From the NCBI RefSeq assembly GCF_003074055.1, contig NZ_CP029043.1:3650501-3714500 (forward strand): 64,000 nt of DNA. Reading direction: 5' to 3'. Below the pieces are notes generated by a model, which saw nothing but the letters and a program-made list of their open reading frames with translations, did not search any database and was not told where the DNA came from. The translations under genes and the position numbers were made by a program. This DNA comes from Streptomyces nigra (GTDB taxonomy: Bacteria; Actinomycetota; Actinomycetes; Streptomycetales; Streptomycetaceae). Shown piece by piece: positions 16,589 through 25,188 of this stretch. The number at the start of each line of letters is the position of its first letter. Positions within the stretch are counted from its first letter, which is position 1.

Positions 16589-16926
16589 CTGCCACTCCGG
16601 TCGGCGGCTCGCTGCCTGTGTACCGGTGGCGGCTCGCCCCTGACGGTCTGGCCACCCGCAGGCAGCTCCGCGCGATGGGGCTGCGCCCTGGTGGTCAGGA
16701 CGTGGCCGCCGAAGTGCAGCGTCCCCGCCGCAAGAGGGGCCCGCTGGTCGCCTACCTCTACCGCATCGACGTGGCCAAGCCCGTCCGGCCGATGACGCCG
16801 GGCCGGTGGGCCGCGCTCGCCCGGGCCAATCGCGCCCGCCGTATCTGCCCCGCGTGCCGGCGCGATGCCGGATACGTCATCCCCGCAGCTCTCGGCGCGT
16901 GCGTGCCCTGCGCCGACTCCAACTGA
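16585..16926 (+). CDS. RRQRL-motif zinc-binding protein
   Basis: A 113-residue basic protein with the signature TRRQLRAMGLRPGGQ near residue 25 and a C-terminal zinc knuckle (CPACRR...CVPCADSN). This family is confined to actinomycete conjugative elements and sits between spd genes. Its start overlaps the DUF2637 stop by four bases. Confidence 0.78.
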   Translation: MTATPVGGSLPVYRWRLAPDGLATRRQLRAMGLRPGGQDVAAEVQRPRRKRGPLVAYLYRIDVAKPVRPMTPGRWAALARANRARRICPACRRDAGYVIPAALGACVPCADSN

Positions 16927-16941
16927 CCTGGGAGGTCCCCG

Positions 16942-17325
16942 GTGGACTCCGACAACCTGCCCGTTCCCGGCGTCGTCCGTCTCCCGAACGGCCGTTACGT
17001 CTACAACGACCAGCCCGCCCACCTCAATCCGATGCCGCCCGTGCAGATGGCGCCGCCGATGGTGGTGCAGCACATCCACCACGCGCCCCCGGACCGCACG
17101 GTGCAGCGCATCGCGCTCGGTTCCGGCGTCGGTGCCGGGGCGGTGGCTGCCGGGGTCTACTTCGGCCCGCTGCTGGTCGGAGTGCTGACCGCGATGGCCG
17201 CCAATCTCGCCATCCTCACGCTGCTGGCCGTGGCCATGGCGTGGGGTGTAGTCACCGTCGTTCGCTCGGTCGGCGGCACCGACGGCAAGGCCGCCGCCAA
17301 GCGACTCGGCCGCAAGGGACGCTGA
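16942..17325 (+). CDS. SpdD/DUF6251-like membrane protein
   Basis: A 127-residue protein. A short beta-like start (VPGVVRLPNGRYVYNDQPAHLNP) is followed by two transmembrane helices (GVGAGAVAAGVYFGPLLVGVL, ANLAILTLLAVAMAWGVVTVV) and a basic tail. It resembles the SpdD-like spread proteins next to tra in pSAM2-type elements. GTG at 16942 follows GGGAGG. Confidence 0.72.
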   Translation: MDSDNLPVPGVVRLPNGRYVYNDQPAHLNPMPPVQMAPPMVVQHIHHAPPDRTVQRIALGSGVGAGAVAAGVYFGPLLVGVLTAMAANLAILTLLAVAMAWGVVTVVRSVGGTDGKAAAKRLGRKGR

Positions 17326-17665
17326 CCGTTCCCGCCTCCCTGGAGGACGGAAGGCGTAGACGGCCCGTAGAGCGCTTGACCCCCTTCGCGTGTGGGTTAT
17401 GACCCCCAGGGTCGTGAACGGCCAGCCAAGGCTCCGCCAGGGGGTTGCACGGCCCGTTTTTCCGGCGCTCTACGCGCGCGTGCGCGTAGGACCCCTACCC
17501 CTCCCACCGCTCAACTCTGCAACAGCGCAGGTCAGATGTGGTTGCAGGGGTTCAACCGGTGCTGTCGACGCAACCGACCGCACCGCTCCCTGCAACTCGG
17601 GCGGGCCGGTGACGCCACGCAACGGCGCACCGGCCCTCATCCACGGTCTTGAAGGGACCCATTTC
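17326..17665. other. Leader between spread genes and tra
   Basis: A 340-bp gap. It has GACCCCC-type repeats near 17379-17410, a near-palindrome of alternating G/C around 17471-17488 (TACGCGCGCG/TGCGCGTA), and the AAGGGA ribosome site of tra. It could include the clt locus recognised by Tra, but no 8-bp Tra repeats were found by eye. Confidence 0.35.
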
Positions 17666-19510
17666 GTGGACTGGAAGCAAGCATGGTCGACCACCGTCAA
17701 CACCACCAACGGCGCGCTGGATGCCCTCGCCCCGGTGTGCGCTCCGTTCGCGACGCGCTGGGATCTTGAAGCCGAGCGGCGTAACAAGCTGCGCACCCCG
17801 GAGCACCTGAAAACCCTGATGGCCGCGCAGAAGGAACACAACGCGGCGCGGTCCACGCACGCCACCGCCAAGTCGCAGCAGCTCTCCGCGCGGGCCGCGT
17901 CGAACAATCCGTTCGCGGCCGGCCGCCGCGCCGCCCGCGTGGCGACCAAGGCAGCCGCCAAGCACGAGCGCGACACACGCGCCAAGCTCAAGGCCGCGCG
18001 GGTGAACTACCCGAGCACGCTCAAAGCCCGCGCTGTGCAAGTCCATTCGGTGCACGCCGTGCCGAGCGCGATTGCTTCCGCGCTGATGTCGACCGCGCAC
18101 GTCACGGTCTGGCCTGCCGCGACGTCGGCTGTGCTGATCGGGGCGAACGTGGCCGCGCTCGCGCTCGGCCGGCGCAAGCTGCGGGTGCCGGTGGATGAGT
18201 CGCTGTCGTTGGAAGAGCGTCAGCTCATGGAGCGGCTCGACCCGTCGTACTGGGTCGAGCACGCACCCGACCGTGGCCTTTCGGGCACGGTCACCACGCC
18301 CCCGGCGATCGAGCCGGGCGGGATCCGCTGTGAGATCCGCCTGGACGGGCAGTGGACCGTCAAGACGCTGGCGGACAAGGCCGATTCGGTCCGTGCGCTG
18401 CTGGGTGCGCGGACCGCGCTGCGCATACGGATCACGTCCGCCTCGCGCGGCGGGTGGGCCGTTCTCACGCTGGCGACCCGGTCGGCAGCCGCGGGCGTCT
18501 CCTCGCAGTGGACCCCGGAGCGCATCCCGACCGACCCGCTGATGATGAGCCTCGCTCTGGACACCGAAACCGGGGACGAGGTCCTGGTCCCCTTCGATGA
18601 GCGACTGCTGGTGTCCGGCGCGTCCGGTACCGGCAAGTCGTGGTCGTTCCGTCCGCTCATGGCCACCGCCCACCTGCGCGGTGACCTGCTGCTCATCGAC
18701 GGCAAGGGCGAAGAGGCCAACATCTGGGAAGCGGTGTGCCGCGTCGCCGTGGAACAGGACGAGATCACCAACGCGGTGGACGAGGCGCACGCGGAGATGA
18801 CCCGCCGGAAGACCGACATGAAGCAGCGCGGGATCAGCGTGTGGGACGGACGTCAGCTCACCGTCGTCGTGGACGAGGGACAGGTCATCCTCGCCCTCAT
18901 CAACAAGGACAAGGACCGCTTGCAGCGCCTCATCGAGCTGTCCTCACTGGGTCGCTCGCGCGGTGTCGTCCTGTGGTGGGCCACCCAGTACCCGCTCACC
19001 GACGGGGGCGCCCCGGGCGTGCACAAGCTGATCGCGCCGAACCTCCTCACCCGATTCTCGCTGCGAGTGGCCGGCACCACCCAGGCCCAGGTCGCCCTGG
19101 ACGACTGCGCGCACTACGCGCCGCACCAAATCCCCGACGGCCGCGAGTACCGGGGACACGGCTACCTCAAGGGCTACGGGCCGCGCATGCTGCGCACCTG
19201 GACCCTGGACGACGCGGGCGTACGCGCCCTGCCCAAGTCGATCTGGTGCCCCGCAAAGCCCACGAGCGGGCAGGCGCCGCGCACGCCGCTGCACCTGGTC
19301 AAGGACACAGCCCCGCAGTCGACAGCCGTGAGCAACCGGGACAAGGTGCTCGCCGCCGTGCAGTCCGGGGCCCGCACCGCCAAGGATGTGGCCGACGCGA
19401 CCGGCCTGAACAAGGGCACCGTCTCCCGCGAGATCAAGGCGCTCACCGCCAGCGGCGCCCTGCACCGGACCGCTGACGGCAGGCTCCTGCCCGGCCAGCA
19501 AGCGGCCTGA
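17666..19510 (+). CDS. FtsK/SpoIIIE-type DNA translocase Tra (conjugation)
   Basis: A 614-residue protein. An N-terminal basic helical region is followed by a short hydrophobic hairpin (about residues 140-175). The ATPase has Walker A SGASGTGKSW (near residue 315) and Walker B LTVVVDEGQ. The C-terminal winged helix (DKVLAAVQSGARTAKDVADATGLNKGTVSREI) would recognise clt repeats. Such Tra proteins move double-stranded plasmid DNA between hyphae as a single-protein system. GTG at 17666 follows AAGGGA and begins a better frame than the longer ORF. Confidence 0.9.
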   Translation: MDWKQAWSTTVNTTNGALDALAPVCAPFATRWDLEAERRNKLRTPEHLKTLMAAQKEHNAARSTHATAKSQQLSARAASNNPFAAGRRAARVATKAAAKHERDTRAKLKAARVNYPSTLKARAVQVHSVHAVPSAIASALMSTAHVTVWPAATSAVLIGANVAALALGRRKLRVPVDESLSLEERQLMERLDPSYWVEHAPDRGLSGTVTTPPAIEPGGIRCEIRLDGQWTVKTLADKADSVRALLGARTALRIRITSASRGGWAVLTLATRSAAAGVSSQWTPERIPTDPLMMSLALDTETGDEVLVPFDERLLVSGASGTGKSWSFRPLMATAHLRGDLLLIDGKGEEANIWEAVCRVAVEQDEITNAVDEAHAEMTRRKTDMKQRGISVWDGRQLTVVVDEGQVILALINKDKDRLQRLIELSSLGRSRGVVLWWATQYPLTDGGAPGVHKLIAPNLLTRFSLRVAGTTQAQVALDDCAHYAPHQIPDGREYRGHGYLKGYGPRMLRTWTLDDAGVRALPKSIWCPAKPTSGQAPRTPLHLVKDTAPQSTAVSNRDKVLAAVQSGARTAKDVADATGLNKGTVSREIKALTASGALHRTADGRLLPGQQAA

Positions 19511-19604
19511 CCACTCCTGCGCACGACAACGGCGGCCCCCATCCGACCAAGAACCGGGGCCGCCGCCAATCCAGCACGCTTACACCGAACTGGAGACCTC
19601 CAGC

Positions 19605-20330
19605 ATGACCCAACCCACCGACATTCGGCGAGACGACCAGCGGCCCTTACTGCTGGACTTGTTCTCCTGCGCCGGCGGTGCCGCTATGGGCTACGCCCGT
19701 GCCGGGTTCCGCGTCCACGGCTGCGACCTCGCCGACCGGCCCCGCTACCCCTTCACCTGGCACCGGGGCGACGCGCTCGAATACCTCGCTCGCCTCATCG
19801 CAACCGGCGAGATCGAGCGCTTCACGTTCGTCCACGCCTCCCCGCCCTGCCAGGCCAAGAACACGCTGACCGTGGGCACCAACCGCTCTCGTGGATGGGG
19901 CGGCACGCACGTCGACCTCGTGGCACCGACCCGGGATCTCCTCGACAGGACCGGCCTGCCATACGTCATCGAGCAGCCCAACGGACAGGCTGAGATCCGC
20001 AAAGACCTCACCCTGTGCGGGGAGATGTACGGGCTCGGAGTCATCCGGCACCGCAACTTCGAGGTGAGCGGATGCACAATCGAGCAGCCCGCCCACATCC
20101 CGCACCGGGGCCGCGTGCGCGGCTACCGGCACGGCCGCTTCTACGACGGCCCGTACGTGGCCGCCTACGGCAACGGCGGGGGCAAGCCCACCGTGCCCGA
20201 GCTGCAAACGGCGCTCGGCATCGACTGGACGAACGTGCGTGAGGAACTGACCGAAGCCATCCCGCCCGCCTACAGCGAGCACATCGGCCGCGCCTTCCTC
20301 GCCACCCACACGATGGGGGTGGCGGCATGA
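19605..20330 (+). CDS. C5-cytosine methyltransferase-like protein
   Basis: A 241-residue SAM-dependent methyltransferase. Motif I is LLLDLFSCAGGAAMGYARAGF, motif IV is ASPPCQAK with the catalytic cysteine, and a motif VI-like VIEQPN replaces the usual ENV. It is short for a C5 enzyme and lacks an obvious large target-recognition domain, as in phage and AICE orphan methylases. It has no partner nuclease. It lies between tra and the replication genes, with a four-base overlap to the next gene, suggesting protection of the element's own DNA or its replication control. Confidence 0.78.
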   Translation: MTQPTDIRRDDQRPLLLDLFSCAGGAAMGYARAGFRVHGCDLADRPRYPFTWHRGDALEYLARLIATGEIERFTFVHASPPCQAKNTLTVGTNRSRGWGGTHVDLVAPTRDLLDRTGLPYVIEQPNGQAEIRKDLTLCGEMYGLGVIRHRNFEVSGCTIEQPAHIPHRGRVRGYRHGRFYDGPYVAAYGNGGGKPTVPELQTALGIDWTNVREELTEAIPPAYSEHIGRAFLATHTMGVAA

Positions 20331-21166
20331 GGGAGCACCTGCACACCGCCCTCGAACTGGCCGCATCCGGCATCCCGCCCCTGCCCCTGCGGGCGGGAAA
20401 GGTGCCGTTCGGCAACTGCCGACGCTGCGCCGACAACGCCTGCGGCGGCCGGCCGAACATGAAGACACCCGGGCCCTGCGCCTGCCCAGGGCCCTGCCAC
20501 GCCTGGGCCGCCGCGACCACCGACCCCAACGTCATCACCTCCGGGCCCTGGCGCCGCGCATGGCTGCATGCCGAAGCCGTCGCCTACCACCCGGGCGGAG
20601 CCGGACTGACGGTCGTGGACCTGGACAACGCCGACGCGATCGCCTGGGCACGCGAGACCCTGCCCGCCACGCAGGTCGTACCCACCACCCGAGGTGAGCA
20701 CTGGATCTACCTCGGTCGGATGCAATCCGCGAACGCGGTCCGGCCCGGTGTCGACATCAAGTCGACCATGGCTTACGCCCGTTGGCTCGGGTTCGGTACC
20801 GGCACCATGACCACCCTGCCGGATACCGTGCGCGCGCTGGCCGGGAAGCACCCGCCCGCCCGTCGCCCGTCGCCACACTCCGTGCCGGTGCCCGCGCAGT
20901 CCGGTGTGGGGCGGTGCCCGCACCGCTCGCCCGTCTTCCTGGAGCGCGGGATTGCCATGGCGGAGCAGCGCATCACAGCCGCTCGCAGCGCGGTCCACGC
21001 CACGGTCTACGGGGCGTTCCTCGCGGTGCTCTCCACGCATGGGCGGTGCGGCTGCCTCACCGACACCCACGTTGCCCGCCTATTCGCCGCAGCGCAGGCC
21101 AAGGGCGAGAGCCTGCGGCACTGCACCGACGCGTGGACCAACGCCCGCATCACGTTGGGACTGTGA
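20327..21166 (+). CDS. Bifunctional primase-polymerase (Prim-Pol) domain protein
   Basis: A 279-residue protein. It has a cysteine-rich insert (CRRCADNACGG, CACPGPCHAW) and the Prim-Pol core LTVVDLDNADAIAW, whose DLD supplies metal ligands, followed by VVPTTRGEHWIYL. The C-terminal part is a helical domain. AICEs of this class replicate through a RepPP-type initiator, so this and the next gene form the replication module. It overlaps the methyltransferase by ATGA and the next gene by GTGA. Confidence 0.85.
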   Translation: MREHLHTALELAASGIPPLPLRAGKVPFGNCRRCADNACGGRPNMKTPGPCACPGPCHAWAAATTDPNVITSGPWRRAWLHAEAVAYHPGGAGLTVVDLDNADAIAWARETLPATQVVPTTRGEHWIYLGRMQSANAVRPGVDIKSTMAYARWLGFGTGTMTTLPDTVRALAGKHPPARRPSPHSVPVPAQSGVGRCPHRSPVFLERGIAMAEQRITAARSAVHATVYGAFLAVLSTHGRCGCLTDTHVARLFAAAQAKGESLRHCTDAWTNARITLGL

Positions 21167-22644
21167 CCGTGTCTGACGACGAGAAGAACCCGGCCCGGCG
21201 GGTCATCACCGACTACGCACAGTCCCACTTCCGGTACTTCCGCACCGTGGACGGGACCGTGTACGCGCAGCGCACCGGCCACCCCGTGGCCCGTCCCATT
21301 CGCTCCCAGGGCACGACCGGGAGCCACCGGCAGGAACTCATGGTCGGCCTCTTCCGTGACGGGGTCGGCGTCTTCAACGGAACCGCCCTCAAGGAGGCGT
21401 TGGACTTGATCGAAGCGCTCGCCCTCACCGAGCAGGTGCAGCCCACCCACATCCGCGTGGCCCCTGGATTTGACGGGGCCACCTGGCTCGACCTCGGCCG
21501 CGACGACGGCCGGTCCGTCCGCATCCACCCCACCGGCTGGGACATCCGCGTCCCCGCCCCCGAGGAGGTGTGCTGGCGGCGCACCCAGCTCACCGGGGAA
21601 CTCCCCGTGCCCGCCAAGGACACCGACGGCAAGGGGATCGACCTGCTGATGCGGCTGTGCAACTTCGCCGACGCCAAGACCGAGGCCCTGGCCCTCGCGT
21701 GGCTCATCGGCTGCCTGGAGCCGTCCGTGCCCGTCCCCGCCCCGTTCCTGACCGGCCCGCAGGGCGCCGGCAAGTCGACCGGCGGGCGGATGCTCGTGCG
21801 GATCATCGAGGGCATGACCGGCGACCTGCGCCGGGCGCCCAAGGACGAAGAGAACATGATCACGGCGGTGGCGGCCGGATGGATCACCGCCCTGGACAAC
21901 CTCTCCCACCTGCCCCCTGACCTGTCGGACCTCATGTGCTGCGTCATCACCGGGGCCGAGAGCATCAAGCGTGCGCTGTTCACCGACGGCGACGTCGTCC
22001 GCGCCCGCTACCGCCGCCCGATGCTGCTGACCGGCATCGACGTCGGCGTCATCCGCCCCGATCTCGCCGAACGACTCCTCACGCTGCGCCTGGAACGTCC
22101 CCGGGTGCGGCGCACCGAAGCGGAGCTGTGGGCGGAGTACGCCGAGATCCTGCCCGTCGTCCTCGGCTCCCTGCTCGACCTCACCGTCAAGGTCCGTGCA
22201 GCACAGGCCGAGACCCCGACCGATCTGCGCATGGCCGACTTCGCCCACCTGTGCGCCCAGCTCGACGCCGCCACCGGCTTCGGGACGCTGGAGGCGTACC
22301 GGGCCAGCCTGGACGACCTCAACGACGACGTCATCGAGGGCGATCTTCTGGCGCAGACGGTTCTCAAGCGCGCCGAGGAACTGGACCCGGGCGAGGACGT
22401 GCGAATGTCGTCAGCGGAGTGGCTGCACGCCCTCAGCACCCTCTACAGCGGTGAGGAATGCCGCCCCTTGCCCAAGGGCTGGCCCACCACCGGCAAAGTG
22501 CTCTCCGACCGGCTGCGGCGTATCCAGCCCACCCTGGCCGCGCGGGGCGTCCTGGTCGACTGGGGCCGCACCAGCGCCGCCCGCTACATCGAGATCACCC
22601 GCCAGGCCCCGCCCCCGCCGTCCGAGCAGCAGACCGCGTTCTGA
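21163..22644 (+). CDS. Replication ATPase/helicase-like protein of the Prim-Pol module
   Basis: A 493-residue protein. A P-loop (FLTGPQGAGKST, near residue 205) and a Walker B-like ITALDNLSHLP mark a phage-type superfamily 3/AAA helicase that normally follows the primase domain on one polypeptide. The C-terminal region contains a DNA-binding-like domain (KVLSDRLRRIQPTLAARGVLVDWGR). The GTG at 21163 overlaps the Prim-Pol stop, so the pair is translationally coupled and probably forms one initiator complex. Confidence 0.82.
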   Translation: MTVSDDEKNPARRVITDYAQSHFRYFRTVDGTVYAQRTGHPVARPIRSQGTTGSHRQELMVGLFRDGVGVFNGTALKEALDLIEALALTEQVQPTHIRVAPGFDGATWLDLGRDDGRSVRIHPTGWDIRVPAPEEVCWRRTQLTGELPVPAKDTDGKGIDLLMRLCNFADAKTEALALAWLIGCLEPSVPVPAPFLTGPQGAGKSTGGRMLVRIIEGMTGDLRRAPKDEENMITAVAAGWITALDNLSHLPPDLSDLMCCVITGAESIKRALFTDGDVVRARYRRPMLLTGIDVGVIRPDLAERLLTLRLERPRVRRTEAELWAEYAEILPVVLGSLLDLTVKVRAAQAETPTDLRMADFAHLCAQLDAATGFGTLEAYRASLDDLNDDVIEGDLLAQTVLKRAEELDPGEDVRMSSAEWLHALSTLYSGEECRPLPKGWPTTGKVLSDRLRRIQPTLAARGVLVDWGRTSAARYIEITRQAPPPPSEQQTAF

Positions 22645-22664
22645 CCGCCCGGACATGCGAACGG

Positions 22665-22700
22665 CAAGAGGAGCACGCCTCGCCGGGGGTGCTCCTCTTG
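22665..22700 (+). terminator. Rho-independent terminator after the replication operon
   Basis: A 12-bp perfect stem CAAGAGGAGCAC/GTGCTCCTCTTG with a 12-base loop, 20 bases after the replication ATPase stop. Confidence 0.8.
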
Positions 22701-22822
22701 CTGTCCGGCGGCGACAGCCGCCCTGCACAGGTCGCGCCGCGAAGCGGCCCATTCTTCAAGCCCTGAGCGGGCGTAAAGACCCACAGACACCACCCCCTTC
22801 TTTTTCCTAAGTAGGGAAGATC

Positions 22823-23030
22823 TGCGTCACTGCGTCACCACGGGCCCGACAGACGGCCCCCTACCAGCAGAAACAGGAGGTGACGCAGACGGTGAATCCT
22901 GCGTCATCCCGTGTCACCTGCGTCACCCCGTGACGAGCGCCCGCGTCTTCGGTGACGCAGGGCCCGCACCGCTGCGTCACTGGAAACCGCAGGTCAGACG
23001 CCTGGTTGACGCACGTGACGCGATGACGCA
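22823..23030. repeat. Iteron-like cluster of TGCGTCAC repeats (candidate origin or xis/int operator)
   Basis: At least nine copies of the octamer TGCGTCAC or its complement, allowing one end-base change, lie in 208 bp. They include an adjacent pair at 22823-22838, then 22880 (inverted), 22900, 22919, 22952 (inverted), 22973, 23006, 23015 and 23023. The 230-bp stretch is otherwise gene-free. Its place between the replication operon and xis-int suggests the replication origin, or the binding array of a regulator of excision. Confidence 0.65.
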
Positions 23031-23081
23031 GAAATCCCCGCTTCGGACAGCACAGACGACCCCGCCCCGAGGAGATCTCGC

Positions 23082-23279
23082 GTGAGCATCGCCGTGCCCC
23101 CGACCCCTCAAGCGCTCAAGGTCCCCGAGGTCATGACTGCCCTGCGCCTCAGCCGCAGCAAGGTCTACGACCTGATCCGTTCCAAAGAACTCCAGAGCTA
23201 CACGTCCGGACGCGCCCGACGCGTCCCTGTCGAGTCCGTACGTCGCTACATGCAGAACCGCATTGAGGAGACAGACTGA
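23082..23279 (+). CDS. Excisionase (Xis), HTH_17/MerR-like
   Basis: A 65-residue winged-helix protein (LKVPEVMTALRLSRSKVYDLIRSKEL...GRARRVPVESVRRYM), the usual excisionase fold of AICEs. GTG at 23082 follows GAGGAGATC. Its TGA overlaps the integrase ATG by one base, so int and xis are cotranscribed, and the TGCGTCAC array lies just upstream. Confidence 0.9.
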   Translation: MSIAVPPTPQALKVPEVMTALRLSRSKVYDLIRSKELQSYTSGRARRVPVESVRRYMQNRIEETD

Positions 23280-24559
23280 TGGCCAAGCGCGCCAACGGCG
23301 AGGGAACGATCAGCAAGCGTGCGGATGGCCGATACCACGCCGCTGCTTACGTCTACCGCCCCGACGGAACCCGCACCCGCAAGTTCGTCTACGGCAAGAC
23401 CCGCAGAGAAGTCGCGGACAAGCTCACGGAGTTGCAGGAGAAGACCCGCCAGGGCATCCCGGCTGCAGAGTCCACCATGTCGTTCGGTGACTACCTCACC
23501 TACTGGCTTGCCACCATCGCGCCGGCACGGCTTAAGCCGTCCACCCTGAACAGCTACGAGGGTCTGGCCCGTCTGTACATCCGTCCAGCCCTCGGCAAGA
23601 AGCGGCTGAACAGGTTGTCCCCGGCGGACGTGCGCCGGTTCCTGGCGGAGTTCAAGGACTCCTGCCTGTGCTGCCTGCGGGGTGCGGACAAGGAGCGCCC
23701 GGAGGAGAAGCGCTCGTGCTGCGCCGTGGGCCGCTGCTGCCAGCGTCGCCCGTCCGCGCGGACCGTCCAGTACATCCATGCCGTCCTTCGGTCCTCTCTC
23801 CAGCAGGCAATCCGAGAGGAACTGATCGCTCGGAACGTCGCCCGGGTCGTGGAGACCCCCACCGTCACTCGCAAGGAGGTGCGTCCGCTGGACGCCGCAG
23901 AGGCTCGCCTCATGCTGAAGACCGCACGGTCCCATCGTCTCTACGCCCTGTGGCTGCTACTCGTCTCGACGGGCCTGCGACGGGGTGAAGCGCTCGCCCT
24001 CACGTGGGGGGACGTTGACCTCACGAACGGTCAGCTTCGTGTCCGCCGGAACGTCCAGCGCATCCGGCGTGAGCTTATCTTCGGCACCCCCAAGACCACG
24101 CGTTCCATCCGCACGGTGTCTCTGCCGAAGCACTGCGTGAGGGCACTCACCCAGCACCGGGCCCAGCAGGAGCGGGAACGCACGGTGGCGGGGAAGAAGT
24201 GGCAGCCTACGCCGGGGCAGCCGAACGGCCTGATCTTCACCACGACGCATGGTCGCGTGACGGACCCGCGCAGCCTGAACAGGATGCTCACCATCCTGTG
24301 TCGGGACGCCGGAGTACGACGGGTGCGGGTGCACGACCTTCGCCACACGTGCGCCTCGCTGCTGCTCGCTCAGGGCGTGGACGCACGCACGATCATGGAG
24401 ACGTTGGGCCACAGCACGATCACGATGACGCTCGACACCTACGCGCACGTAATGAGCACAACGCTCAAGGCCGCCGCCGATCGGATGGACGACGCCCTCG
24501 GCCTGGACGAGTCGCAGGAGGAATCAGACTGCGAGCAGGAGCAGGCCACCGAGGAGTGA
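23279..24559 (+). CDS. int: Tyrosine site-specific integrase
   Basis: A 426-residue integrase. An arm-binding N-terminal domain (GEGTISKRADGRYHAAAYVYRPDGTRTRK) and SAM-like core-binding domain are followed by the catalytic domain: first Arg in STGLRRGEALALTWGDVD (about residue 233), then HDLRHTCASLLL, and the Tyr nucleophile in LDTYAHVM (about 388). A cysteine-rich insert (SCLCC...SCCAVGRCC, about residues 128-158) is found in some actinomycete AICE integrases. It ends 80 bp from the tRNA-Arg gene it targets. Confidence 0.95.
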   Translation: MAKRANGEGTISKRADGRYHAAAYVYRPDGTRTRKFVYGKTRREVADKLTELQEKTRQGIPAAESTMSFGDYLTYWLATIAPARLKPSTLNSYEGLARLYIRPALGKKRLNRLSPADVRRFLAEFKDSCLCCLRGADKERPEEKRSCCAVGRCCQRRPSARTVQYIHAVLRSSLQQAIREELIARNVARVVETPTVTRKEVRPLDAAEARLMLKTARSHRLYALWLLLVSTGLRRGEALALTWGDVDLTNGQLRVRRNVQRIRRELIFGTPKTTRSIRTVSLPKHCVRALTQHRAQQERERTVAGKKWQPTPGQPNGLIFTTTHGRVTDPRSLNRMLTILCRDAGVRRVRVHDLRHTCASLLLAQGVDARTIMETLGHSTITMTLDTYAHVMSTTLKAAADRMDDALGLDESQEESDCEQEQATEE

Positions 24560-24576
24560 TCGGCGTTTCTGACTGC

Positions 24577-24599
24577 GTTGATGTCAGCCGTTGATGTCA
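24577..24599 (+). repeat. Candidate integrase/excisionase arm site, right end
   Basis: GTTGATGTCAGC followed by TGATGTCA, a near match to 10429-10451. It lies between the integrase stop and the terminator, inside the right att. Confidence 0.55.
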
Positions 24600-24631
24600 A
24601 AGGCCCCCTGGAATCATCCCAGGGGGCCTTT
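24599..24631. terminator. Bidirectional terminator between int and tRNA-Arg
   Basis: A 13-bp stem AAAGGCCCCCTGG/CCAGGGGGCCTTT with a 7-base loop. It serves both the integrase (+) and the reconstituted tRNA-Arg (-). Confidence 0.85.
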
Positions 24632-24633
24632 GA

Positions 24634-24681
24634 CCTGTGTGCACTCGGCAGGATTCGAACCTGCAACCTTCTGATCCGTAG
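24634..24681 (-). repeat. Right attachment site (att) of the integrative element
   Basis: The 48-bp block is identical to 10286-10333. Here it completes the 3' half of an intact tRNA-Arg gene, so the element supplied a replacement tRNA end. Confidence 0.92.
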
Positions 24682-24712
24682 TCAGATGCTCTATCCGTTA
24701 AGCTACGAGTGC
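24640..24712 (-). tRNA. tRNA-Arg (anticodon ACG)
   Basis: A 73-base cloverleaf on the minus strand: acceptor GCACTCG/CGAGTGC, anticodon loop CTACGGA giving ACG, T-arm GGTTCGAATCC, discriminator A, no encoded CCA. The 3' 41 bases lie in the att duplication. Confidence 0.95.
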
Positions 24713-24930
24713 TTGTTCTGTTTTTTCGCCGCTCCCGGCCCTTCCGGCCCGCTCGCGGCGACAGGAAGAACATTACATGACTGCCGCCGCCATGTGAAAT
24801 CCGTTTGCCGCACCCCTTGTGAGCTGGGAAAACGCACTCGGACGGGGCTGAGGCGGGTCCCGTCGGCGTGATCGGTCCGGAACGCGGACAGGGAGCCTGG
24901 CTGAGATCAGCCGGGCTCCCTGTCGGAGGG

Positions 24931-25021
24931 CGGAGGCGGAGGGATTTGAACCCTCGATGGGCTTTAAGGCCCAAACCGCATTAGCAGTGCGGCGCCATAG
25001 ACCGGACTAGGCGACGCCTCC
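24931..25021 (-). tRNA. tRNA-Ser (anticodon GCU)
   Basis: A 91-base class II cloverleaf on the minus strand. Acceptor GGAGGCG/CGCCTCC, anticodon loop with GCT, long variable arm (GGGCCTTAAAGCCC region), T-arm GGTTCAAATCC, discriminator G. Confidence 0.95.
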
Positions 25022-25188
25022 AGCACAACCGCTCGCGCGAGCGCGATCGGTGCGTGCAGATGATGACACAGTCGAGCGTGCTGTCACCAATCGACCTCCA
25101 CGGTACTAGGCACAGAGCCCGCAGGGCAAAGCTCTTCCCGGCGTGCTGCGCCGCGCAACGTACGGCGGGGCGCGGCGTTAGTCAGGGC

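Larger units (their letters stand above)
10334..24681 (+). mobile_element. Integrated AICE (conjugative element) at tRNA-Arg(ACG), about 14.3 kb
   Basis: The segment is bounded by the 48-bp tRNA-derived direct repeat. It contains the defining gene set of an actinomycete integrative and conjugative element: Spd-type spread genes, a single FtsK/SpoIIIE-like Tra protein for double-stranded DNA transfer, a primase-polymerase replication module, excisionase and tyrosine integrase, with int beside the tRNA 3' end. Cargo (HNH protein, HTH-sensor/PP2C pair) fills the left third and has lower GC. Genes and att sites look intact, so the element may still be mobile. Confidence 0.93.

Noticed and set aside
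22823..23030. CRISPR array
   Set aside because: The repeats are only eight bases, in both orientations and irregularly spaced, so they are iteron-like.
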